A program made the position numbers and the translations under genes. Of a DNA stretch of 64,000 nucleotides, positions 1-6,525 are shown piece after piece. Origin of the DNA: Mycolicibacterium chlorophenolicum. GTDB taxonomy: Bacteria > Actinomycetota > Actinomycetes > Mycobacteriales > Mycobacteriaceae. The stretch is taken from NCBI RefSeq assembly GCF_001044235.1, contig NZ_JYNL01000069.1, forward strand, positions 479,643-543,642, in the 5' to 3' direction. The stretch's first letter is position 1. Each line of letters starts with the position of its first letter. Under the pieces are notes generated by a model. The model searched no databases and was not told the origin of the DNA. It saw nothing but the letters and a program-made list of their open reading frames with translations.

Positions 1-352
1 CGTCGAACGCGATGTTCGGAGTCGTGTAGCTGAAGTTGATGCCCACGCCCAGCGACCACGGGAAGCCGATCTGGTAGCCGAGCTCCAGCGTCCCCTCGAA
101 GTCGTCGGCGCCCTCGCCGGCCACGTTGTACACCGCCTTGCCCGAGTGGAACCACTCGCGAGTGAGGCGGTTGCGGTCGAGCGGGAACACACCGTTGAGG
201 AACGTGTCCCACTGCTGGATCGTCAGCGTCCGACCCTGGCCGTCGACCAGGCTCAGCTCATTGTCCAGCCCCGCGTGAGAGGTGCCAGTGCTCACGAACA
301 ACGCCGCGATGGCCGCAACCATCGCAAGCAGTACCCGACTGATTGCCTTCAT
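1..352 (-). CDS. MspA-family porin, 3' end outside window (partial)
   Basis: This is the N-terminal part (about 117 residues) of an MspA-type octameric outer-membrane porin, which lets small hydrophilic nutrients cross the mycomembrane. The ATG is at 350-352. A 27-residue Sec signal ends in TSHA, and the mature protein begins GLDNELSLVDGQ as in known Msp porins. The reading frame runs off the left edge just after the NIAFD segment, next to the pore constriction. It is the downstream member of a tandem pair: bases 1-352 match 735-1086 with only a few substitutions, mainly in the signal peptide. In M. smegmatis a porin gene (mspC, from memory) also lies close to moaB2. Confidence 0.93.
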   Translation of the reverse strand, partial: MKAISRVLLAMVAAIAALFVSTGTSHAGLDNELSLVDGQGRTLTIQQWDTFLNGVFPLDRNRLTREWFHSGKAVYNVAGEGADDFEGTLELGYQIGFPWSLGVGINFSYTTPNIAFD

Positions 353-383
353 GTTCATCCTTCGAAGAGTGGAGTGAGGACGA

Positions 384-414
384 CGAAGTGCCGGTCTCAT
401 CGACCGGCACTTCG
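384..414 (-). terminator. Hairpin between the two porin genes
   Basis: Perfect 13-bp inverted repeat (arm CGAAGTGCCGGTC, 5-nt loop) starting about 30 bases after the stop of the upstream porin. It has no T-run, as is usual for mycobacterial terminators. It probably ends or attenuates the first porin transcript before the second gene. Confidence 0.7.
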
Positions 415-444
415 CCGCGCCCCGTGGAGCGATGCCTTAAGGGG

Positions 445-1086
445 TCAGTTCATGTTCCAGGGTTCGCCGTAGGTGGTGACGCTGTCACCAGCCGACGAGA
501 TGAGCCGCGCGTAGGGCCGCAGCAGCACACCACCGGCAGCGCCGGTCACCGTGCCGTGCGCGTTGGACACCGCGACAGCGCCGTTGGGACCGGTCACGTC
601 CACGGTGAAGGTGGCGACCTCCTGGATGCCGGGGCCGTTGCCCAGGTCAGCCGAGATCGACACGCCGGGGAACAGCGGCGGCGTCGAGATACCGGGGAAC
701 AGGTCGATCGCGCCGGGGCTCACGAAGTCCTGCGCGTCGAACGCGATGTTCGGAGTCGTGTAGCTGAAGTTGATGCCCACGCCCAGCGACCACGGGAAGC
801 CGATCTGGTAGCCGAGCTCCAGCGTCCCCTCGAAGTCGTCGGCGCCCTCGCCGGCCACGTTGTACACCGCCTTGCCCGAGTGGAACCACTCGCGAGTGAG
901 GCGGTTGCGGTCGAGCGGGAACACACCGTTGAGGAACGTGTCCCACTGCTGGATCGTCAGCGTCCGACCCTGGCCGTCGACCAGGCTCAGCTCATTGTCC
1001 AGCCCTGCGTGAGAGGTGCCAGTGCTCACGAACAACGCCGCGATGGCCGCAACCATCGCGATCAGCACCCGACTGATTGCCTTCAT
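445..1086 (-). CDS. MspA-family porin
   Basis: Complete 213-residue MspA-type porin with a 27-residue signal peptide ending TSHA and a mature barrel of about 186 residues. The in-frame start at 1179 is rejected because MKAISRVL at 1086 begins a normal signal peptide. Family-typical segments are GLDNELSLVDGQ, FPWSLGVGINFSYTTPN and the C-terminus TTYGEPWNMN. Where M. smegmatis MspA has I-D-D-G-D at the constriction (D90, D91, D93), this protein reads F-D-A-Q-D, so one of the constriction aspartates is Ala. The loop after it also differs from MspA. The gene is followed by a hairpin (384-414) and a second, almost identical porin. Confidence 0.96.
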   Translation of the reverse strand: MKAISRVLIAMVAAIAALFVSTGTSHAGLDNELSLVDGQGRTLTIQQWDTFLNGVFPLDRNRLTREWFHSGKAVYNVAGEGADDFEGTLELGYQIGFPWSLGVGINFSYTTPNIAFDAQDFVSPGAIDLFPGISTPPLFPGVSISADLGNGPGIQEVATFTVDVTGPNGAVAVSNAHGTVTGAAGGVLLRPYARLISSAGDSVTTYGEPWNMN

Positions 1087-1476
1087 GTTCTCCCTTGCTC
1101 CATAGAACGGCCCCCCTGGCGGGGTACCGGTGTTCGTGCCTGGCCAACAGCTACACCACACACCTCGCAAGAACTTCATGTGAGTGGAATTAAAAAGTCC
1201 ACATGTCGTTCTTACGAATCACTCATCTCGATGACACGAGGAACATAACGAGGAGGCATCCGACCGGCAACGCGTACGCCCCGGTGGTGTCATGAAGGGC
1301 ACAACGCATGCGACGTTTGCTGGCGATTCCCCGCCGATCCAGCACCCCCTCCTCGCGACGACGGGGATGGGCCGTTGAAAACCGTCGCTGATCTTGACCC
1401 CGCATCAAGCTCTTCGCATCCGGTGTGGCCGCCGTTACAGCAGTTTCCTGAATTGGGGCTGTGACGAACCTACTGG
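1087..1476. other. Porin upstream region (390 bp without a gene)
   Basis: No supportable gene lies here. The stretch 1181-1230 is unusually AT-rich for this genome and contains a small inverted repeat at 1184-1202 (GTGGA / TCCAC around an A/T-rich centre). It probably contains the porin promoter on the minus strand, with a long 5' leader of about 100 bases. No convincing -35/-10 pair could be fixed by eye. Confidence 0.5.
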
Positions 1477-1635
1477 TCAGCCGTGATGCGGCGGAACGTT
1501 GTCCCGCAGCCACCGATCGCGCTCGGAGTCGTCGTCCGGCGATTGCGGATCTCGTTCCTCGATCGGGGTCTCAGGCAGGGGATTCCCGAAGATCTTGTTA
1601 ACTACATCGCGCGTTGGACGGGTCGGTTCGGTCAT
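1477..1635 (-). CDS. Small acidic hypothetical protein (52 aa)
   Basis: Short ORF beginning MTEPTRPTRDVVNKIFGNPL and ending RDNVPPHHG. It is rich in Pro, Asp, Glu and Arg, with no signal peptide or membrane segment, so it is probably cytosolic and partly disordered. An AGGATC stretch lies about 7 bases before the ATG (1633-1635). It sits alone between the porin region and moaB2, where M. tuberculosis has mscL. Codon third positions are G/C-biased but less strongly than in the neighbours. The composition resembles small conserved mycobacterial hypotheticals, but the family is not recognised and no function can be given. Confidence 0.55.
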   Translation of the reverse strand: MTEPTRPTRDVVNKIFGNPLPETPIEERDPQSPDDDSERDRWLRDNVPPHHG

Positions 1636-1795
1636 CGGGCCGATCCTGTGTGACGAAGATCACATTCGTGAGCCGGGGTCTGTTCACCTGCCGTTAACAG
1701 TGCAGGTCGCGGCAGCGTTGACCACACGCGAACGCGGGCCGGCGGGAGTGCCCTGCCGACCCGCGTGGGGACTAGCCGCTGCCAGTCCACGGCGC

Positions 1796-2374
1796 TTAGA
1801 TCTCCAAACTGGATAGCTGCGCGATGATGTGCGCGGCGAGCGGCCCGAGGGTGGCCATGCCGTCGCGGACCGCGGCGCGCGAGCCCGCCAGGTTCACCAC
1901 CAGCGTGCTACCGGAGACGCCGGCGAGTCCGCGGGACAGCCCGGCGTCGGCCGTGCCGGCCGCGAGCCCGGACGCGCGCACGGCCTCGGCGATCCCCAGC
2001 AGTTCGCGGTCGAGCAGATCACGGGTGGCCTCGGGGGTGACGTCGCGCGGCGTGACCCCGGTGCCGCCGACCGACACCACCAGGTCGACGCCGCCGATCA
2101 CCGCGGTGTTCAGCGCATTGCGGATCTCGACCTCGTCGGAGGACACCACGATCACGCCGTCGACGACGAAGCCGGCCTCCCCCAGCAGCTCGCTGACCAG
2201 CGGTCCGCTGTGATCCTCTTCGTCCCCGTGGGCGGTGCGGTCGTCGACGACGACGACGAGTGCCCGGCCGACCAACGTGTGCGGCTGTTCCATGGGCACA
2301 ACCGTATAACCCGGCACGGACAACGGCGCAGCCACCAGCAGAGTCGGGCGGGAGCGGCCGGGTGCCGTCGTCAC
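1796..2374 (-). CDS. moaB2: MoaB/Mog-type molybdopterin-binding protein MoaB2
   Basis: 192-residue MoaB/Mog-fold protein predicted to act in molybdenum cofactor synthesis (molybdopterin adenylylation or binding). The family signature SVGGTGVTPRDVTPE, with the Gly-Gly-Thr-Gly pterin-binding loop and an Asp, is clear, as is the C-terminal SGSTLVVNLAGS segment. The GTG start at 2374 overlaps the pepD stop (GTGA), implying translational coupling. A shorter product from MEQPHTL (2293) would still contain the whole domain. It is the last gene of the mprA-mprB-pepD-moaB2 operon, the same order as Rv0981-Rv0984. In that context, roles beyond cofactor synthesis have been discussed but are not visible here. 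Confidence 0.93.
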   Translation of the reverse strand: MTTAPGRSRPTLLVAAPLSVPGYTVVPMEQPHTLVGRALVVVVDDRTAHGDEEDHSGPLVSELLGEAGFVVDGVIVVSSDEVEIRNALNTAVIGGVDLVVSVGGTGVTPRDVTPEATRDLLDRELLGIAEAVRASGLAAGTADAGLSRGLAGVSGSTLVVNLAGSRAAVRDGMATLGPLAAHIIAQLSSLEI

Positions 2375-3723
2375 TGGGCCGCCTTGCCGAGCGTGACGTC
2401 GACCGTTTGCGGCTTTCCGGCCTGATCCAGGAAGGTCAGCGACACCTTGTCTCCCGGGGCCTTGGAGCGGACGGCGGCGACGAGGGCGTCCGCGCTGTCG
2501 ATGACCCGGTCGTCGAGCTTGGTCACCACGACACCGGCGGGCAGCCCCGCCGAGGACGCGGCGCCGCCGGGGGTGACCTCGACGATCTTGGCGCCGTCGC
2601 CGCCGGCGTTGTTACCGACCTGCACGCCGAGCGACGCGCGCGACGCACTGCCGGTCTGGATCAGCTCGTCGGCGATCCGCTTGGCCTGGTCGACCGGGAT
2701 CGCGAAGCCCAGACCGATCGAGCCGCCCTGCGCGGCGCCGGCATCGGCGCCCATGGTGGCGATCGCCGAGTTGATGCCGACCAGTTCGCCGTTCATGTTG
2801 ACCAGCGCGCCGCCGGAGTTGCCGGGATTGATCGCGGCGTCGGTCTGGATGGCGTCGAGCACCGTGTTCTGGTTCTGCGCGTCACCGCCGGCGGCGACAG
2901 GACGGTTGAGCGCGCTGATGATGCCCGTCGTGACGGTGCCCTCCAGGCCGAGCGGCGAGCCGACGGCGACGACGTCCTGCCCGACACGGAGATTCGCCGA
3001 CGAGCCGATCGCGATCGGCGTCAGCCCCGAGACGTTCTTGGCGCGCACCACCGCGATGTCACTGCCGGGATCGGTGCCCACGATGTCGAACGGCACGGTC
3101 TTGCCGTCGGAGAACGTCACCTTCGTCTCCGGAGCGGCCGGACCGCCCGGCGTCCCGGCCGCCGCGGCGACCACGTGGTTGTTGGTCAGGATCAGCCCGT
3201 CGGTGGACAGGATGACCCCGGATCCCTCCTCGGACTGCCGGCCCTCGTTGACCTCGAGCTTGACGACGCTGGGCACCACCTTGGCGGCGACCTGCTCGAC
3301 CGAGCCCGCCGGCACGCTGGCCGCGGGCACGCTCGGCGCCGCGCCTGATGCGCTGATGCCACCCAGCGTGTGGTCGGGGTGCACCAGTGTCGCGACACCG
3401 CCACCGACACCGGCGGAGACGACTGCGATGGCCACCGCACCGATCGCCAATCCCGTTGCGCGCGAGCGCTTCCGCGGCTGCGGAGCGACAGGCGGCATCC
3501 CGGGCTGCGGATACTGGCCCGGCATCGGGGCACCCGGGTAGGGGTCGTACGGGGACCGGTAGGCCTGTCGTTGCTGCTCGGTCGCGTACCGCCAGTCCCA
3601 GCCGCCCTGCTGCTCATAGGATCCGGAGCGCTGCGGGCCGACCTGTCCGTGCGGCACCTGGCCCTGCATTCCGGGCTGGTGACCCGGCTGCGGAGCCGGT
3701 GAGTACCTCGGGTGGTTGGTCAT
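2371..3723 (-). CDS. pepD: HtrA-like serine protease PepD
   Basis: 450-residue membrane-anchored HtrA/DegP protease for extracytoplasmic protein quality control. A Pro/Gln/Gly/Tyr-rich cytoplasmic tail (1-85) is followed by one membrane helix (about 90-113), a trypsin-like domain (about 140-340) and a C-terminal PDZ domain (about 355-445). The catalytic triad is visible: His183 (TNNHVV), Asp222 (SDIAVV) and Ser303 (NPGNSGGAL). The ATG at 3723 follows a GAGGAAG ribosome site; the in-frame extension upstream lacks protease-family character. It overlaps moaB2 by 4 bases and has an MprA-type box upstream (3800-3817). In M. tuberculosis MprA controls pepD and PepD degrades envelope substrates, feeding back on the stress response. 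Confidence 0.95.
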   Translation of the reverse strand: MTNHPRYSPAPQPGHQPGMQGQVPHGQVGPQRSGSYEQQGGWDWRYATEQQRQAYRSPYDPYPGAPMPGQYPQPGMPPVAPQPRKRSRATGLAIGAVAIAVVSAGVGGGVATLVHPDHTLGGISASGAAPSVPAASVPAGSVEQVAAKVVPSVVKLEVNEGRQSEEGSGVILSTDGLILTNNHVVAAAAGTPGGPAAPETKVTFSDGKTVPFDIVGTDPGSDIAVVRAKNVSGLTPIAIGSSANLRVGQDVVAVGSPLGLEGTVTTGIISALNRPVAAGGDAQNQNTVLDAIQTDAAINPGNSGGALVNMNGELVGINSAIATMGADAGAAQGGSIGLGFAIPVDQAKRIADELIQTGSASRASLGVQVGNNAGGDGAKIVEVTPGGAASSAGLPAGVVVTKLDDRVIDSADALVAAVRSKAPGDKVSLTFLDQAGKPQTVDVTLGKAAQ

Positions 3724-3799
3724 GTCGCTGCGGTGTCTTCCTCGAGTAGGTCTGTTGTTGCTACAACGAACGGTGCGGGTCCTACAGTGCCCAGACGTG

Positions 3800-3817
3800 C
3801 TGAGAATGCCCTGAGAG
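3800..3817 (-). promoter_or_regulatory. MprA-type box upstream of pepD
   Basis: Two 7-base direct repeats, CTGAGAA (3800-3806) and CTGAGAG (3811-3817), lie 11 bases apart on the plus strand, about 80-95 bases before the pepD start. This matches the known MprA box (loosely conserved CTCTCAG-type direct repeats). It suggests a second, internal MprA-responsive promoter between mprB and pepD. Confidence 0.75.
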
Positions 3818-3882
3818 ATCGATCGGTACACCCACAGAGTTCCGCCCGGTCATGTACCCCCCATCGTCGCTGGCGGCGTGCG

Positions 3883-5343
3883 TCACCGCGAGGAACGGTC
3901 CCCGCGTGTCGCGTCACCGCTCGGTACCGACGGGCGTCCGGGCAGCACCACGTGCATCGAGGTGCCCGGCGGCTGGCCGCCCGACACGGTGTCGGTCACC
4001 GTCAGCGTGCCGCCGTGCTTGGAGATGACCTGAGCGACGATCGCCAGACCCAGGCCCGAGCCCGGCATCGCCCGCGCCGCATCGGACCGGTAGAACCGCT
4101 CGAATACGAGATCGCGTTCGTGCGGCGGGATTCCGGGCCCCATGTCCGAGACGACGAGCGCGGCATGTCCGGGGTCGATCTGCGAGAGGCGCACACCGAC
4201 CCGACCGCCCGCGGGACTCCATTTGGCCGCGTTGTCGAGCAGGTTGAGCACCGCGCGGCCCAGCCCCCCGGCGTCGCCGTACACCTGCCAGGGCGTGATC
4301 GACACGTCGAACTCGATGTCGTTGCGCCGCCGACGAACCCGCTCGAGCGACCGGTCGATGATCTCGGCCATCTCCACCGTCTCGTGCACCACGCGGCCGG
4401 CGTCCTCACGGGTCAGGTCGACGAGATCGCCCACCAGAGTGGACAACTCCTCGATCTGCCCCACCACGTCGGCCTGCAGGTCGGCCATCTCCTCTTCCGG
4501 GATGCGGGGGGCGCCGGGCTTCATCGAGGCCATCAGCAGTTCCACGTTGGTGCGCAGCGACGTCAGCGGGGTGCGGAGCTCGTGACCGGCGTCGGTCACC
4601 AATCTGGCTTGGCGCTCCCGTGATTCGGCCAGGGCCCGCAGCATCATGTTGAAAGCTTCGGTGAGCCGGGCGAGTTCGTCGTGCCCCACCACCGGTATCG
4701 GTCTCAGGTCGTCGGTGCGCGCGACGCGTTCCGCCGCCTGGGTGAGCCGGCCGACGGGCCGTAGCCCTGCGCTGGCCACCATCCCGCCCGCGATCGCGGC
4801 GATCGCCACCCCGATGCCACCGACCCAGAAGAGCACGGTGCCCAGCTTTTTGAGCGCCTGGCCGGTCGGCGCCAGGCTCTTCCACATCAACAATGTCGTG
4901 CCGTCGGAGAAGTGCCGCGCGAGCAGCCGATTATGGCTGACGGTGCGCAGCGAACTCGGCTCCTTACCGGCGATGACGGCTTTCTCATCGTCACCCAGTG
5001 TCGGAATCTGCCCGTCCTGGTTCGCGGCGTAGACCGCCCGGCCGGGAATGACGAACATTGCCTTGATATCGGAGTAGGCGGTTCCCTCGACGATCTTGCC
5101 CGGGTCGACTGCCAGTGATCCGCTCTCCTCGAGCATGTCGGCGCGCGACGTCAACTGCTGGTCGATGTCGTCGTACAAGGTCTGGTACATCACCGCGTAC
5201 ACGGCGACCCCCATGAGCGCCACGGCCATCAGCACCATCGACATCGCGAGCAGCATCACCCGCCATCGCAGCGACACCGTGCTCCCTACCGAATGCGGTC
5301 CAGGCGGCTGCCCCGGCCATCCGGCATCCGGATGCGGCTGCAT
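3883..5343 (-). CDS. mprB: Sensor histidine kinase MprB
   Basis: 486-residue membrane histidine kinase of the MprAB envelope-stress system. Transmembrane helices at about 28-52 and 168-190 flank an extracytoplasmic sensor domain of about 115 residues. HAMP (about 190-243), HisKA with the phospho-acceptor His254 (HELRTPLT), and HATPase_c with NLLDNAAKW, DMGPGIP and GSGLGLAIV follow. The ATG (5341-5343) overlaps the mprA stop as ATGA, so the kinase is translationally coupled to its regulator; the longer in-frame ORF is an artefact. The family senses detergent/SDS and cell-wall stress and, in M. tuberculosis, connects to SigE. Confidence 0.96.
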   Translation of the reverse strand: MQPHPDAGWPGQPPGPHSVGSTVSLRWRVMLLAMSMVLMAVALMGVAVYAVMYQTLYDDIDQQLTSRADMLEESGSLAVDPGKIVEGTAYSDIKAMFVIPGRAVYAANQDGQIPTLGDDEKAVIAGKEPSSLRTVSHNRLLARHFSDGTTLLMWKSLAPTGQALKKLGTVLFWVGGIGVAIAAIAGGMVASAGLRPVGRLTQAAERVARTDDLRPIPVVGHDELARLTEAFNMMLRALAESRERQARLVTDAGHELRTPLTSLRTNVELLMASMKPGAPRIPEEEMADLQADVVGQIEELSTLVGDLVDLTREDAGRVVHETVEMAEIIDRSLERVRRRRNDIEFDVSITPWQVYGDAGGLGRAVLNLLDNAAKWSPAGGRVGVRLSQIDPGHAALVVSDMGPGIPPHERDLVFERFYRSDAARAMPGSGLGLAIVAQVISKHGGTLTVTDTVSGGQPPGTSMHVVLPGRPSVPSGDATRGDRSSR

Positions 5344-6035
5344 CAGGGCGGGGTCTCGCGCAGCACGTATCCCACACCGCGCACGGTGTGGATGAGCCGC
5401 GGCTCCCCCTCGGCTTCGGTCTTGCGCCGCAGGTAGCCCACGTAGACCTCGAGCGCGTTGCCCGAGGTCGGGAAGTCGAAGCCCCACACCTCTTCGAGGA
5501 TGCGGCTGCGGGTCAGCACCCGGCGAGGGTTGGCGATCAGCATTTCCAGCAGCGCGAACTCGGTGCGGGTCAGGCTGATCGACCGGTCGCCACGGGTGAC
5601 CTCACGGGTGACGGGGTCGAGGGACAGGTCGGCGAAGGTCATCGCGGCCGACTCGCTGGAGTCCTCGGGGCTGGTGCGGCGCAGCAACGCGCGCATGCGC
5701 GCCAGCAACTCCTCGAGCGCGAACGGCTTGGGGAGGTAATCGTCGGCGCCGGCGTCCAGCCCGGCGACCCGTTCGGACACCGAGTCGCGGGCGGTCAGCA
5801 CCAGGATCGGGAGGTCATCGCCCGTGCTGCGCAGCTGACGGCACACCTCGAGCCCGTCGAGGCGCGGCATCATCACATCGAGGACCACCGCATCGGGGCG
5901 GTCGCTGGCTATCCGGTCGAGCGCCTCGCGGCCGTCCTGCGCCAGTTCGACCGAGTATCCATTGAAGGACAGGGAGCGGCGCAGGGATTCGCGCACCGCG
6001 CGATCGTCATCGACGACAAGTATCCGCACCGCCAC
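5343..6035 (-). CDS. mprA: Response regulator MprA
   Basis: 230-residue OmpR/PhoB-family response regulator, the same length as M. tuberculosis MprA and nearly identical over long stretches. The receiver domain (1-120) has the acidic pocket DDD at 10-12, the phospho-acceptor Asp in VVLDVMMP (about 53), a Thr in LTARD and a Lys in LPKPF. A winged helix follows (about 130-228) and ends GVGYVLRETPP. The start is GTG at 6035. It is first in the operon with mprB, pepD and moaB2, and a duplicated box sits just upstream, consistent with autoregulation. Confidence 0.97.
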   Translation of the reverse strand: MAVRILVVDDDRAVRESLRRSLSFNGYSVELAQDGREALDRIASDRPDAVVLDVMMPRLDGLEVCRQLRSTGDDLPILVLTARDSVSERVAGLDAGADDYLPKPFALEELLARMRALLRRTSPEDSSESAAMTFADLSLDPVTREVTRGDRSISLTRTEFALLEMLIANPRRVLTRSRILEEVWGFDFPTSGNALEVYVGYLRRKTEAEGEPRLIHTVRGVGYVLRETPP

Positions 6036-6051
6036 AGTCTCAACCCCGTGT

Positions 6052-6069
6052 CTGAGAGAGTGCTGAGAG
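6052..6069 (-). promoter_or_regulatory. MprA-type box upstream of mprA
   Basis: Direct repeats CTGAGAG at 6052-6058 and 6063-6069 (CTCTCAG on the coding strand), start-to-start spacing exactly 11 bases, 17-34 bases upstream of the mprA GTG. Repeat sequence and spacing are the same as at the pepD site, supporting autoregulation by MprA. Confidence 0.8.
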
Positions 6070-6114
6070 GCGCGCCGCGTTGAACCTGAGCGTTTTCGCT
6101 ACGCGGCGTCGCGG

Positions 6115-6288
6115 TTAGCGGCGGTCGAGATCGATCAGGCCGAGCCGGGCCGCCTTGAGCAGACGCCGCGGCACCTTGTGCTGCTGACCTGCGACGCTGA
6201 CGCCGACGAGTTCGGTGCGGGTGGCCTTCCACTGCGCGCGCCGGCTACGGGTGTTCGCGCGCGACATCCTGCGCTTCGGCACAGCCAT
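6115..6288 (-). CDS. rpmF: 50S ribosomal protein L32
   Basis: 57-residue bL32 protein of the large ribosomal subunit, starting MAVPKRRMSRANTRSRR. It lacks the CxxC...CxxC zinc ribbon found in many L32 proteins, as in the M. tuberculosis rpmF product. The start at 6288 is chosen because MAVPK is the universal L32 N-terminus; an upstream in-frame ATG would add five unrelated residues. It lies in its conserved place next to mprA. Confidence 0.97.
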   Translation of the reverse strand: MAVPKRRMSRANTRSRRAQWKATRTELVGVSVAGQQHKVPRRLLKAARLGLIDLDRR

Positions 6289-6448
6289 GATCGAGCTCTC
6301 CATCTATCGGGGTGTCCGGGACACTGCCTGCGGGCGGCGGACCTGCCGGACCCTGGCAATTGGTCACCAGGATAGCCGGTGGGCCGGACGGGCTCCAAAC
6401 TCCGGCGGGAGCGCCGGGCGGCGCGAAACACTCGAGGGCGGCGAGGGG

Positions 6449-6479
6449 TTGACGTGCTACCGCCGGTACCCGCTAACCT
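6449..6479 (+). promoter_or_regulatory. Predicted promoter of the acyl-CoA operon
   Basis: A -35-like TTGACG (6449-6454) and a -10-like TAACCT (6474-6479) are separated by 19 bases, ahead of the GTG at 6526. The spacing is slightly long, so this is only a candidate. Confidence 0.45.
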
Positions 6480-6490
6480 ACCGGTTGGTT
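6475..6490. promoter_or_regulatory. TetR-type operator candidate
   Basis: The 16-base near-perfect palindrome AACCTACCGGTTGGTT overlaps the candidate -10 element. Its core ACCGGT is self-complementary and only one base pair of the arms mismatches. Position and form suggest a repressor site for the following operon. No regulator gene is adjacent. Confidence 0.55.
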
Positions 6491-6525
6491 GGTCGACCAG
6501 GTCAGTCTCGACGACGGGAGAGTGC

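Larger units (their letters stand above)
1..1086 (-). repeat. Tandem duplication of porin 5' halves
   Basis: Bases 1-352 and 735-1086 are near-identical (offset 734). The visible differences are a synonymous change near 275/1009 and a cluster in the signal-peptide codons around 326-332/1060-1066. The similarity ends close to the ATG: the upstream flanks 353-384 and 1087-1120 are unrelated. This shows recent duplication or ongoing gene conversion confined to the coding region. Confidence 0.9.
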
